DNA of 64,000 nucleotides from Diospyros lotus (lineage: Eukaryota; Streptophyta; Magnoliopsida; Ericales; Ebenaceae), in NCBI RefSeq assembly GCF_014633365.1, contig NC_068347.1, positions 17,134,433 through 17,198,432 on the forward strand, written 5' to 3'. Made by a program: the position numbers and the translations under genes. The notes below the pieces were generated by a model that did no database searches, was not told where the DNA came from, and saw only the letters and a program-made list of their open reading frames with translations. Below are positions 47,748-59,893 of the stretch, piece after piece. Position 1 is the stretch's first letter. The number at the start of each line of letters is the position of its first letter.

Positions 47748-50291
47748 TGTAATACCCGAGAAATTTCTAAAGGACTCAAGGGTAAATTATCTTGAGGGTA
47801 AAAATGGAATTTAAGGATAAATGAAGGGTATAACGATAATTTATTACTGTATAGATGATCGAATCAACTACCGGGAGTGTCCTGGAGCCGAGATACCAAA
47901 GGAAAATGATGTTGCATTAACAAGCACCCCGAGATAGGATTTCTGGTATCGAAAGAAATCGGATCGGGAACAGTTTTCGGTACACCTAAAATGCAGTTGC
48001 CAATTAAGCTGCAATACCGAATTGTTATAGACGACTTCCCAAAAGTCAACGAAAACTTGAGGGGGCTTTGGTTTTTCATAAAGAACAACCCTTCAGTGAT
48101 TTTAGGAAGAAACGAATCAGTTTAAGGGAAAAACGGAGATTCGGGCCTAAGTGTAGTTTTCAGAAATTGCCTGAGGGGGTCAAAACAATAAATTCTTGGA
48201 ATCTTCGAGGGTCAAATGAAATTTTTAGGACTTGAGGAACCTAAATGCAATTATAAAAAGTTGAGGGGTTAAGTGAAAAGGGCCAAAGTGAGATAGCCCA
48301 AAAGTTGAGGAGCCAAAGTGAAATTTTTCAAAGATTTGCCAATGAGGATCCGACCATGGCACGGATGGTCGCCGACCGGCTATCTGAGGCACGAGATGGC
48401 ATGAGGGTGGTCGTGGGACCAACTTTTGTAAAGGCCTGGCCGACAACGGCCAATGGGTTAGCCAGAAAAGTAGAAAGAAAAATGGTCGAAAGTGGCCGAA
48501 TATTTGCACGACTGCAACTTGGTTTTGTGGTCGGCTAGGGTTGTTTACGGGTCGATCTAGGGGAGGTTGAGACACCTAGAGGCTTGGGTAAGGCGGCCAA
48601 GGGCTTTTGGTCTCTCAAAAATGCCTATAAATAGACGTTCTTAGATGGTCGAAAGTGAGAGAATTGGAGCTTCAAATTTCTCCCAATTTTGAACGAATTG
48701 AGGCTCAAGAATAAGGGGCTTTTGAAGCCCATGAGGTGTGGAGCATATCTAGAAACTTTGGAGCATTTTGGTGGCTGTTTGAGAGGTTGCAGAAAACGAG
48801 GCGGATGGCCAAGCCGAGGCTTTGGTCGCCCGGTTGAGGGGTCTCCAGTTGTTATTTCATGCTGCAATGGGTGCCATTAGGATCGATCCAAAAAGGGCTT
48901 TTGAGGGTTGGAGGAATCTAGAAACGCCGGCGTAGCCGGAGAAGACGACCGGCGAGTGGCTAACACGCGCGGCCACTCACCCTAGCTTGTTGGGGCGCGT
49001 GTAGGCACGTGGATTTCTCAAAAATTCTACAAAAAATCGTAAAAATTCGGGAAAATTATTTTACAGGAGTCCGTGCAAAAAGTTTTGAAGTTGGGATTCC
49101 CGATGTCTTGGTTTCCACACCAAAGAGCCTCGTTTTGCATGAAAACGCAACACCCAGGTAAGTCCAGTATTTTTCTTTTGAATTTCATAGCTTATGATGA
49201 ATTGTTGTGAAATTAGATTTGAGAAAATAGTCCCGAGGCATTTATTGGGATTTTTAGGTAGGAAAAATGAGAGAAAATGAAGGGAAAATGAAATAAATGG
49301 AATATTGAGGATATTTAGTGATTAAATATCATTTTATGATTGTGGTGATCGAGATGATGTGATTGGTGTAATTTTTGAGAGTTGACATGAGAATCAAGGT
49401 AGGACACGCATATCGAGGTGACGCACGCTTTTCAAGGTGTCTTGATCTTTAGGGCAAAGGCGAGTTTTCCTATTCTAACTATAGTTTTGTGAGTGGTTTT
49501 CTCACAAGAACTTATATTCATGATATTGTTGTCATATATGCAGTTGTTATAAATGCAATATTCATTTTGTCATATTGCATGGAAAGTCGTGATAATTGCA
49601 TGGCACGATATTATTGTCACATTGATATTTGTGCATGGGAATGGGATGTTGCCCCCAGAGTGTAGCCGTAATTCCCCTAGGGCAATGATGGAATAACGTT
49701 AGGCTTATCCTGCAGAGGTTCGGGATTTGTCTAGGATTCCATGCCGGGCTAGTGAGCCTGGGAAGTTACATTAAGGGCAAATGTTGTTCATGTTATCACA
49801 TCATGCATTCATATATGTGTTTTGGACCCTCACTAGAAGTTTCATCTTCTAATGGGTTATGCCCCTAGAACATTCAACGTTCCAGTTCAGACTTATAGCT
49901 TAGGTAAGGAGCAGGTTGAGATATGACGGCACATGATGGCGTGGCCAATGGATTCAGCGAGCTGACTCGGATATGATTTAGCTGATACTTTATTGATGAT
50001 TAGCCTTGTTTGAATATTATGAAATCTCCATGTATTTATGTATTTCAATAATGAGGATATGATGTTAAACGAGGTACGGATTCTCATGTTATAAATAAAG
50101 TGAATTGATTATGTACCATATCAGGTTTCGATTATCGCTTCCGCATTTTTAATGATTTGTTGGGGATTTTGTTTGGAATTCGGTACTTGAGGTTTAAGTT
50201 ATGTACCGAGAAAGAAAGAAAAAAATAATTTATGTATATTTTGGACCCCAGCATAGTGACACGCTCGGTAAGAGAAAAGTGGGGTGTTACA
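47748..50291 (+). repeat. 3' LTR of element C
   Basis: 2544 bp, TGTAATACCCGAG to GGTGTTACA. A polypurine-like AAGGAGGGGTGAA lies just upstream (47735-47747). It carries CCTATAAATAGACG near 48626-48640, the TATA box missing from the 5' copy. Confidence 0.9.
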
Positions 50292-50296
50292 GTGAT

Positions 50297-51088
50297 GGTG
50301 GGCTAGTGATTCAGATTGGGGTAAGTGATGACTAAGGTAGAAATGGCAAGAAGAGGAGGAGAACTGGTCGGGATGATGTGGGCACCCGTAGATGTACCTT
50401 CTACAGCAAGTGGCATAGCGAACCCTATCGGGTTAGTAACAAGCATAATATGTACTACCGTTGTGGTCAATCGAGCTATGTCAAGAGGACACATTCACAA
50501 AGACAAGATGTGGGTATGGGAGTGAAATGTTATGAGTCTAGAAAAAGGGGTTACCGAGTTAAGAGTTGTCTGCAGATTCCCCTGAGTGGAGATCGACGAT
50601 TAGGGATCAGGAGTAGGGATCTGTTCAGGAGTCGGAGGTGCCAGTGGTGCTAGGAGTAGACTCCCAGTTGACACTGTCGTAGGCTCAGAGTTTCGTGGGT
50701 GTTAGGATTAGTCATAAGCAAGTAGCAAGGGCAGACCTTACTTAACGTACATGTTCGTCGCCTAATTTAATCCAGATGTTTGAGTCCTTACTAGTGTCAT
50801 CTTGACTTACCTACTAGTTATATCCTGAATTGATGTATGACTTGATTTGACCCTCAGAGTTCATTGCATTACTATTACTAGTTTGCGATTCTGATGGAAG
50901 ATGTAACATGAGTGGGAAAGACTATGTGCACAATAGGTGATCGTGGGTTGTTGGGTTATGCTCTTTAATGGTCTCAGGTTGTATGTCGGTGGTCATGGGT
51001 GATATTAGAAGATTGGGTTTGAAAAAAAAGAAAAAGAAAGAGACTATTCACAAATTTCGAGGATAAAATTCTATTAAGGAGGCAAGAC
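50297..51088 (+). pseudogene. Worn gag zinc-knuckle region of element A and polypurine tract
   Basis: Around 50450-50580 the + strand reads YYRCGQSSYVKRTHSQ and then KCYESRKRGYRVKSC, two damaged CCHC knuckles of a gypsy nucleocapsid. No protease, RT or integrase follows before the 3' LTR. A polypurine-like AAGGAGGCAAGAC at 51076-51088 precedes the LTR. Confidence 0.6.
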
Positions 51089-53312
51089 TATAACATTCCA
51101 GAATTTTGGAAGATAAATAATAATTATTAATTATGGTATTTAAGGTGATTATTAAATGCTTGAGGATTTAAGGAAAAATATTAATTTATATTGTGCTGAG
51201 GAAATGGGCAAATATTTGGTAAAATCGGGGTATAAGTGTAATTATTAATAGGGGTGTAAATGGGGTTTCCAGAATTTTGGGGGGCTTAAGTGTAATTTCT
51301 CGGAGTGGCCGTGAGGTCACTTTAAAATTAATGGAGGTGTATATAGGGTGAAGGACGCATATAGCACAGACGGTCGAGCTCGAGGAAGGCCAAGCGAGGG
51401 ATGTGGGTTCGATCCATGGAGGCGCATGCAAGGCTGGGGGAAAAATTGCTGGATTTTCCAACAAACCGTCCCTAAAATGACGTCGTTTCGGGAAGGCAAT
51501 GGTTGCCTAGCAGCGACCTTAGCGACCGCCACGTGGCCACGTTTTGGCCACTCATTTTTTCCTTTAAAGACCATTTCTGGTAGTTCATGAGCAGAAAAAC
51601 CAGTGAAGCAAGGGGGCTGATCAACAGCAAAAGAAGGAGGAAATTTGGGGGAAAATCTAAGATTGCAAGGAAAAGCTAGATTTATTTAGTGTTTAAAGTG
51701 GCCAGGTAAGTAGGAAAATTTATTAAAAGTTCTACATGGTTAAATTATGGATTTTTCACGGTTAAATTTAATTATTTTAGGGTCGTGGTTTCATTATTTG
51801 CTATAAATGTATTACTTGGCAGTGAGAGTGTAGGGAAGACGAGAATCGATAGTTTAAAGGCAAGTTCCTAATCCTCTCTTTGTGTCCTTTGATCTCTACA
51901 CAAGTCCTTGCCATTTTACGTTTTTTATTCGCTCCCTTACCATGATCCAGTTCCTCGCATTAATTGTGTAAATACGCATGTCAACCATTTTATGACTTGT
52001 GTATTATTGATGAGTCTATTGACGATAGTTTTAAGCTAAGTAAATGACCTTCCGTGATATTTCTCGCTAACCAACATGGGGCTTTGTTTCGCCCCATTTT
52101 CTTGGGAATGATGCCACACTTGGGTGGGTTAGGTTCCAAATAGGTCTCTTGTTTGTGAATTTATTTATTATCTAATTAAAGTCTTATGCTGACAGTGCGT
52201 GTCGGCATTTGGGAATTGCATTAATGGGGGGTCATATCCTGTGAGTGCTTGAGCACGAGCATCTTAGGGGTGTTTAGGGTGCGTCTTGCACGAGCACTGC
52301 ATTGAATGTGTATTACTAAGTGGGCGAAGCATGACCTGATGCCTGGCTTATGGGACCTTTGTATCACGTTTATACTTACTATGCCATTGCATTCTTACTT
52401 GTGCATTGCATGGTTTTATTACACGCGGTTATTATTATTATTGTTATTACTATTATACCGGGCAGAAGTATCATGCCGAGTCGAGTAACGGGAGTACCGA
52501 CCTGGGGGAGCTTCAGCTCGGCTTTTAGACTAACTCGGGGGAAACCCAAGGGAAGACTTTAGATTAGCTCGGGAAGGTCCCGAGGAAAGACCTGATTGGA
52601 TATGAAGATCTGCGTACGTGATTCACGGGCAGAGGGACTGACGCGGGAAAGCTTTGGATTCAACGATGGAGCACTGAGTATTTACATTTGCCAATTCATA
52701 GCAACGGGAGGTTTGTCAGGGACTTGGGTGCTGGTGTCTTTTATGTGGGCCTAAAGGACCATTATGTGCATGTCTATTTATGCGGTTATTCTTTGTCTTA
52801 TGGTTCATGCTGTGCATTGGTATGCCTTGGGCACATGATGTGCGAGTTGTATCGGGATATTCTCCTTAAGCTTTACCAACCTTCGTTCTTGAATATACTT
52901 GTTGAGTCTCGCAACTCACCCTTGCTTTCCATCATTCCAGGTAAGGGGGACGCCTGAGTTGGCAGGTTCGCTTGGTGGTGCTGAGAACAGTCTTTCGGGT
53001 CATAGTATCATGTGCAGAGCTCTCTAACAGATAGGGTCCTGGTTGTAGTTTTTGCTTTGTAAGGTTGATAAACTTTTGTTTTTTTAGAACAATAGGTGCT
53101 ATACAGTTTTGGGTTATCTTATGATATATGTGGTTACGTAAGAACTTAATTTGTGTAATCGTGAGGTTGGCTATGTGAGGATGGCTATGAAAGGTCGTGT
53201 GTTGTGGTTTCCTTTGCTAGGTGCTTGGTGGGAATTGTTTTATATAATCTAAATAATGACCCTCTTACAGTTTCTCTATGCTAGTGGGGGCTCCGGGAGG
53301 CAGACCATTACA
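51089..53312 (+). repeat. 3' LTR of element A
   Basis: 2224 bp from TATAACATTCCAG (the initial TG has mutated to TA) to CCATTACA. It preserves the uninterrupted versions of both sites where the 5' LTR was hit: GGAGGTTTGTCAGGG near 52707 (the B site) and TTATCTTATGATATATG near 53120 (the I2 site). Confidence 0.88.
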
Positions 53313-53366
53313 GGTATAGCCGCTGGTGAGTTTTGTGGTAGATGTGTGTACATACGTCTTCCTTAC

Positions 53367-54971
53367 TGATTATTGGTCAATTTTGTAAAAACTTTGTTAT
53401 AATTTCACCCTTATTTTGATCTTAAAATGGTTTAAATTGAATATTATTATGCATTTTGTGATTGCATGCAGGTTTAAAAATATTAATATAAAAATATATA
53501 TAAAATAAAAAATAAATATAATATATATAATATATAGATTAGAAGCCCAACATAAGGAAGGCTTAAGCCCAAAACAAGGAAAGCCCAAGTCCCACAAGTT
53601 GCTTACATCATGGGTCGAAATGATGTCATAGCTTACATCAAGTCATTAAGTTTCAAGAACTACACTTTGGCCCGAACTTTTTGAGTAATTAGATATTTTA
53701 TTTATTTTTGTATTTTTAAAGTAGGTATTTTGTTTTTCTTTTTATTATTAAATTAGATATTTTGTATTATTAAATTATATATATTGTGTGGTTTCGATTG
53801 CATCTTGTGGGCTGTAAATAGATTACTTAGGGTGCATTTGGAACCATCCAATTTTTCATATAATAAAAGCATAGTTATGTTAGAATTTCTCTCTCAAATT
53901 TTCAACTTTAGTTTTTGTATAGTTGTGTTCTTAGAATTTCTCTCTCAAATCTTCAAACTTTAGTTTCCATATAGTTGTGTTAAGTTATTCTTATTGTCTT
54001 TTAATTATACACCGCCTATATGGTCGGTTAAATATTATCTTTCAATTATTGTCTCTTAATTATACACCGCCTATAGGGTCGGTTAAATATTGTTTTTTAA
54101 TTATACACCGCCTATATGGTCGGTTAAATATTGTCTTTTAATTATACACCACCTATATGGTCGATTAAATAGTCTTTTAAATACTATTTTTTAATTCCCA
54201 CTATTTAAATTTCTGCCAATTTATTTTCAAATGAAGATGAGTAGCTAAATCCAATCTTGGGTTAAGGTAAGGACATTGTCCAACGTCAATGATTCCTAAA
54301 GAAAGCTACGCTTCAAATGTGTAATATTAACCTAAAATTTAATTTGAGCAGTGTGCATACAGTGTATCTTTGAGTTTGGATTGGAGCATAAGCCTAACTT
54401 AGAATTTCCATACCACGTATGAAGATTGCTAGACTTGGAAATGTTTTCATACCCAAGCCCAAATGATTAATCTATATCTATAAATTCTGTCTGTGGAATA
54501 TAATTCAATTTATGGTAATTGTTTAACTTAGAATTTTCATGCCATGTATGGAGATTGCTTAAACAAGAATTATCATTATCTTGAACTAAAATTATTGACA
54601 GATCTACAAAACCTAATTTAGATAAATATTACTGATATTTTCTATTCAATCGAGAATTAATTGGTTTTGACACTGAAATTGTCTTAATCCAAGCTGCTTA
54701 AATTCAGTGCTAGTTTAGTTTTAATCCTTACCTTTAGATAATCTTAATCACCTCCTAAAATCAAATATTCTATGATTTTTATTTTAAACCATAAATAATC
54801 TCCCTGTGAACTGACTAGGACTCACCGAAATATAAATTTAAAATTGTACTACACACACACTCGCACACTAACGAGTATAATCGCCCTACACCTACTTTAA
54901 TAAGAAGATTGACATTTGATGAATTTTATTATAGTTTTGATAAATAAATATGCAGGGTAGCGTAGCAGTCA
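53367..54971 (+). repeat. 5' LTR of element F
   Basis: 1605 bp. Contains four tandem copies of an approximately 41-bp unit with TTAATTATACACCGCCTATA (53998-54175). The likely TATA position reads GGGCTGTAAATAG near 53810, against GGGCTATAAATAG in the 3' LTR. Confidence 0.9.
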
Positions 54972-54975
54972 ATTT

Positions 54976-54991
54976 TTGGTACCGTTGCCGG
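54976..54991 (+). promoter_or_regulatory. Primer binding site of element F
   Basis: TTGGTACCGTTGCCGG, four bases after the LTR. It differs by one base from the TGGCGCCGTTGCCGG usual for Athila/Tat gypsy elements, unlike the tRNA-Met sites of A, B and C. Confidence 0.82.
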
Positions 54992-55269
54992 AGAGATTAA
55001 ATTTGGTTGAATTTTGTTGTTGTTTTACTGTTTAAAAAAAATAAAAAAATAATAATTAAAAAAATTATTTTCTAATATATATATAATATATATTTGAAAA
55101 AAAATAAAAAATAAAAATCATAAATTAAAAAATAATTAAAAAAATAATAATAAAAATATTTATATAACTTTTAGTTACTAAACAGTGCAAGAGACTATGG
55201 TCAGGTATGATTATTGAAATATTAATTGATTCATTAACATCATTATCTGCCGTTGAATTATTATTTCCA

Positions 55270-56270
55270 TATTCTCTATGTCTCAATATTTTAGCATGTT
55301 TGTAACTTCTAATGCATTTGGTCATCTTGATCCCAGTGAGGGGAGGTTTTCTTTTAACTAGAGTCAGAGGGAGAATTCTTATCTGTCGGGCTATGACCCG
55401 AATTTTTACACTGATTACCCCAGTTCCTATGACCATTGGAATTATCCTTGGAGCAATGACTCTGTGTTTCAATCTCATGAACCTTTTCCTCCACCACCTC
55501 ACCAATTCGAGTTAGAACAAGGGGTTAGATCTTATGCTTATCAACCTTAGGATGAAAATTTTTTAGAGGACACCCTTTAAGAGTTTATGCAAGGTCAAAT
55601 GAGTTTTAATACACAAGTGGTCGAACTTCAAGAACAAACCACTAGGGCCATAGGTGACATTTTAGAACAATTGACCGAGTTTACACAGACCTTGAGCGTG
55701 AGTGAACCTAACATGTTTCCAAACCAACCCAATCAAAATTTCTTAGGTCAATGTCTTAGGGAGGAATCGTCATTCAATGCACCCATAGGTCAATAGTCGG
55801 TCCAATTTACACTCATCCCTAGGAATGATGAACTAATTAAGAGACTTGATGACCTTGGGATGGTACGAGCAATCTTAGAAGAAAAATTGCACCAAAATGA
55901 TGTGAGAAAAGAAGAAGCCTAGGAGGAAGAAGAGGATAAAATTCGAGAGCCAAAATGTGAAGATACCATAGGTCTATCTACATTTGAGCCTAAATTTATG
56001 TATTTTAGGCTAGTCTATCTTATTGGGGATCAAATTAAACCAAACATGTGTGAGGTGTTTGTGCAAATTGATGTGCCGTACTCTGATGTAATAAAACCAA
56101 CACCTTCGGATGACATATTTTCAAAATATGTATTTGCATTCATGAGAAAAATCAATTTACATAATTTTGAAAATAACTTCAAAAGTGGTGTAATGAATGA
56201 GAGTTATTATACGATTAGGTGGGCAACCACTTATTTAATCCTTAACTGGAAGAAAAGAAAAAAATTCTAA
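55270..56270 (+). pseudogene. gag-like remnant of element F
   Basis: Mostly one frame with stops: a Tyr/Pro-rich part (YLSGYDPNFYTDYPSSYDHW near 55380), FMQGQMSFNTQVVELQEQTT near 55590, and an acidic Glu-rich stretch near 55915. A run of about 90 codons then reads MYFRLVYLIGDQIKPNMCEV and ends near 56270. I do not recognise a domain; position after the primer site and composition suggest gag. Confidence 0.5.
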
Positions 56271-56762
56271 AAAAATAAATAAAAATATATAATAAAATAA
56301 AATTTTTATTTTTTTAAAATAAATATATATATATACAAAAAAAAAAAAAGATAGAGAAAAGATGGAGACAAACTTATCGCTGATGGCAACCACTTTTCTC
56401 GAGCAATGTAATCACACTGCCCTATAAAGGAAATGACACATTGCCCTATAAAGAAAATGAAACGACAAGTGTTGAAAAAGAAACGTCGAACGTTGAAAAA
56501 AGAAGTGCTGAACATTAAAAAAGGAGACGTCAGACGTGACCCTGCACTTGTGGCATGCCTTGAGCCAAGTGTGGTTGTTGGAATGGTGACTTCCACTGCC
56601 CTATAAGAGACCCCGTATCTGAATGAGGCAAGCCACACTTCTTTGAGTTTAGTCTTCTCTCCTTTGTGTTGTTCTCCGATCAGGTACTCTCGTCCCTTTT
56701 GTAAGATTCATAGTTTTGTTTTACTTTTCTCTTACTATAGTTGTGTTTTTTTTTTTAAAAAA
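56271..56762. other. Non-coding segment before the cysteine-rich frame
   Basis: An AT-rich start, then three GCCCTATAA(A/G) repeats (56423, 56441 and 56595) that resemble TATA elements, and a CT-rich leader-like stretch near 56640-56760. It may be a promoter and leader captured with the downstream frames; this is inference. Confidence 0.35.
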
Positions 56763-57308
56763 ATGGATCTTCAGCTCTCGAAAATTTGCAAGTATTATCC
56801 ATCTTTCCCACAAAATGATTTGAAAAAGATTTATGCCACTAGGTGTGAAAGACTTAGGATGTTGATATGTAAAAATATCCCTGAAGATATTCGTTTGTTG
56901 ATTGAAGCAAAAATTCGATTAGCTAACGAATCCTCATCTAGTTTTAAGCACTTTTCAGGATTGGGAAATAGTAGTTTTTCGAAAAAATGAAGAGCGGAAA
57001 GATTAAATGGTTGTCACAAATGTGCTCGATGGACTTGTAACACACGATACAAATCTGTGGGGTGTACTTCCATAAATCGAGAAGATAAAATTAGTTTCAT
57101 AAAGAATGGACTGAGTAAGGAGTCTTTGGATGATATCCGATTGACTCTTGAGACGCATCTGTGTGGAATAGTGCAACGAGAACTTCTTTTTTTATGGACC
57201 CAGTTTGGAAGTGACGACCAACGCTATAGTCTTGGGAATTTGATTATAATTGACCTTGTTTGCCAATTTCTAAGAAAATTGGATGTGAAGCCTATCCCCA
57301 CTTCATAG
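56763..57308 (+). pseudogene. Cysteine-rich reading frame of unknown function, upstream of the LOG copy
   Basis: The ATG at 56763 starts MDLQLSKICKYYPSFPQNDL. A TGA at 56988 interrupts, and the same frame goes on with GCHKCARWTCNTRYKSVGC, a possible C-x2-C-x4-C...C metal site. It ends with RLTLETHLCGIVQRELLFLW, FGSDDQRYSLGNLIIIDLVC and VKPIPTS, 182 codons in all. I do not recognise the family. The single stop in an otherwise open frame suggests a once-coding sequence. It shares strand with the LOG copy 185 bp downstream and may have been captured with it. Confidence 0.5.
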
Positions 57309-57493
57309 AAGGTGTTTAAGCTGTTTCTAGATGTAAAACCAGAGGAAGATGTGAGACACAATCACAACTACTTGTATATGCGCATGATTTTTGTTTATGT
57401 TTATTTCTTGTTGAATTTCTATGTAGCTACTTTTGATCGATAAACCTCTTTAACTAGTTCTACTTTCAGGGTATACATAAAGAACTAACATAA

Positions 57494-58156
57494 ATGGAAG
57501 GCCAGCTAGTTCGTCAAATCAATACCATATGTGTGCTATGTGGCTCTCAACTTGGGAGTGATATTTGTTACACACTTGCAACAAGCGAACTTGGCCTAAA
57601 ATTGTGAGAGAAAAAAAAATAAATTTGGTCTATGGAGGGGGAAGTTGTGGTTTGAATGGATGTGTTTCACAAGCTGCACATCTTGGAAAATCATATGTGG
57701 TAGGTGTAATGCCAATCCTTTTGGCTGATCCACAGATTTTCGAGTTTACACGCAGTCAACTTATAAGAACGACTTATATGTCTAAGCGCATGACTTGTAA
57801 GATTTATCAGTCAAACGTCTTCATTGTTTTATCAGGAGGTTTTGGTACACTTGAAGAAATCTTTTTGTATAATCTCCTGGGCCAAGAGCAATCTCCATAC
57901 CAAACCCATTGGACTTTTAAATGTTAACCATCTTTTTGATGGGTTGCTCTTTTTTCTTGATCAGGCTATGGAACAAAAGTTCATTTCTCTTTTGGTAAGA
58001 AAGATTCTCATTTTTGCATCCACCATTGAGGAGCTGCTAGAGAAATTACACGCTTATGTTCCACAGCACGATCTTTACGAGCCTCGGATAGACTGGTCTA
58101 AGGCAATTGGAAGCAAGCATCAAAGGGGTCCGATTAATTTAGATTTATCCCTGTAA
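57494..58156 (+). pseudogene. LOG-like cytokinin riboside monophosphate phosphoribohydrolase, retrocopy inside element F
   Basis: The ATG at 57494 gives MEGQLVRQINTICVLCGS. After a 1-base shift near 57595 it continues with KINLVYGGGSCGLNGCVSQA and YVVGVMPILLADPQ. Then comes the LOG signature VLSGGFGTLEEIF, where plants normally have PGGxGTxxE. A second 1-base shift near 57865 leads to SWAKSNLHTKPIGLLNV, FFLDQAMEQKFIS and the C-terminus ending NLDLSL at 58156. LOG enzymes release active cytokinin bases from nucleotides. The full gene length is present with no introns, although plant LOG genes have several, so this is a retrocopy. The two shifts and the P-to-S change indicate a non-functional copy. 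It lies in the same orientation as element F. Confidence 0.85.
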
Positions 58157-59893
58157 GGCAAGTCTATGATAAGATGGTTGAGTAAGGAGTACTTTTTGTA
58201 CTCTTGAGACGCATCTCTTTATTATATGACTTGCATGAATTTTTCTTATTTCGATGTGAAAAAAATATAAAAAATATATGTAGGGTATTCTCACTTGTTT
58301 GTTGAAGAATTAACAGTTCACAGTAAACTTACAAACTTGTGGAGTTACAGGTATTCTTAACAATCCTATTTTATTACTGTAATTCAAGTTGGGGGGAGTA
58401 AGGTATATTTATGAATTATCTGGTCTATATTTAACTATGAATTTGCAATTGCATGCTTGTAGTTTTGTGTGAATTGTTTACTTTTATCTACTTCTATTCA
58501 AAAAAAATTGTGTGCTTTAAATAATGCTATCCCTAAAGCTTTGGAGTTATACACTGATAGCCAGTTAAGATTGCAATATGAATCATGAATGCATTAATTT
58601 CTTATTTGAAAACGTAGATGTATGGGATTAGAATAAGTGACTTGCATGCATCGGATGTTCAATAATTAGAAATTGGTTTATCGGTCATAAAGTCAAAGGC
58701 AATGGTAATTAGCTGATTAGCGCACTGCATGATCCCTCAATAAAAGTCGAGACTATTACCCAAGTGAGTGTTTGAGCCTAATAATCGTTAATTCTGAGTG
58801 AAATAACACTTACTCTAAATGCGCTTTATTGTTTATCTCATCTATTTAATAGCTTCAAAACATCAATTTGCTTTGAATGTCTAGTATGATAGCGGATGAA
58901 TTTAGCTGGTTTTAAACTCTAAATTAGTTGATTGAGTAACGTCATTTTGTAGAAGCATGATAGGGGGATTAATTTCTTTCAATTTGGGCCTATTAACCTT
59001 TTTCTTTCTTTACATTAACCCCCATTGCTAGCCCATTTGAGCTATTCTTAGCATAATTCATTTCCTTACCGTCGTCTAACCTATAACCATATGAAGTTTG
59101 TCCAACTTGGTGTGTTTTTTTTTAATCAGTTTATCTCAGTATTTTCATATAAACAAAAGAAACAAAAAAACATAAAAAAAAGAAAAAAAGAAAAAAAAAA
59201 GTTCTCTTAGCTATTCAGCACAAGTGTTTCAAAATAAATGCTGAAGAAAACAATATGTCCAGTTTGAGATTAATGTCGAAAACAAAAAAACAAAAAGAAA
59301 AAAAAAACGACACACCCTTTGCACACTTTACCCTTTTTTTTGACAATCCGTACTAACCTCATAGCCCAATTACAACCCGATCTGATCCCTCTTGATGCTA
59401 TAAATCATGTGATCTCAGGATTCGAGTTCGGAGTAGGGAATTCTGTTTAAATTTAGAAGATATTCATCTAGGTCATTATTCCAGTCATGAAGCTATGTCA
59501 ATCTCCCCATTCTTTCATGAAAATACGTTCTTTGTATTTGCAATGACACCGAGTTTGAATTTGTTTTGCATTTACTCTTGTAACGGTGCACCCTCTTGTG
59601 TGTACACCTGAGGAATCATTTTCTTGGAGGAAAAATCCATAGTAAGGTTTGAAGTTAAAACTTCGAGGGAGTAAGGTAGAATGATGGTCATCCTAATTGT
59701 CATTCCTAAGATTGTATGACCTTTGACCGAAATCTAATTTAGAATATTCGACTGTATGACAGATAGCTTGTTCTATTCTATGTATTTCGATTTCGAATTT
59801 GAAATTTCTATATTCATGCGTTTATTGTGAATAAATACTGGCTAGTGTAAAGTTTAATTACTATGGGACTAACAATGTTTAAGTTGGGGGGTG
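58157..59893. other. 3' interior of element F with polypurine tracts
   Basis: No gene is visible. It has two GGGGGG tracts in an AAGTTGGGGGG context, at 58386-58396 and at 59881-59891. The second abuts the 3' LTR and is the likely polypurine tract; the first could be an internal one. Confidence 0.5.

Larger units (their letters stand above)
36326..50291 (+). mobile_element. LTR element C (gypsy-type), host of D, E and the LBD-bearing insert
   Basis: Outer ends are TGTAATAG at 36326 and GGTGTTACA ending at 50291, with the target duplication GTGAT at 36321-36325 and 50292-50296. LTRs are 36326-40275 (including D) and 47748-50291. The primer site is at 40277. Pol remnants are on the + strand: an RT piece at about 45190-45290 and an RNase H piece at about 46960-47250. 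The interior 40291-41623 and 44189-45180 is element-derived but too decayed to name domains. Confidence 0.88.
23453..53312 (+). mobile_element. LTR element A (gypsy-type, pol-less), host of B, I2 and C
   Basis: Outer ends are TGTAACATCCCAG at 23453 and CCATTACA ending at 53312, with the target duplication GGTAT at 23448-23452 and 53313-53317. The 5' LTR is split by element B and solo LTR I2 and ends at 35954. A tRNA-Met primer site follows, then a short interior (35970-36320 and 50297-51088) cut by element C, then the 3' LTR. The interior without C is only about 1.2 kb and shows just a worn gag zinc-knuckle region, so A is a deleted, non-autonomous copy. Confidence 0.88.

Noticed and set aside
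58157..59893. An env-like ORF of an Athila element after the LOG copy
   Set aside because: No open frame or membrane-segment pattern is present in this AT-rich stretch.
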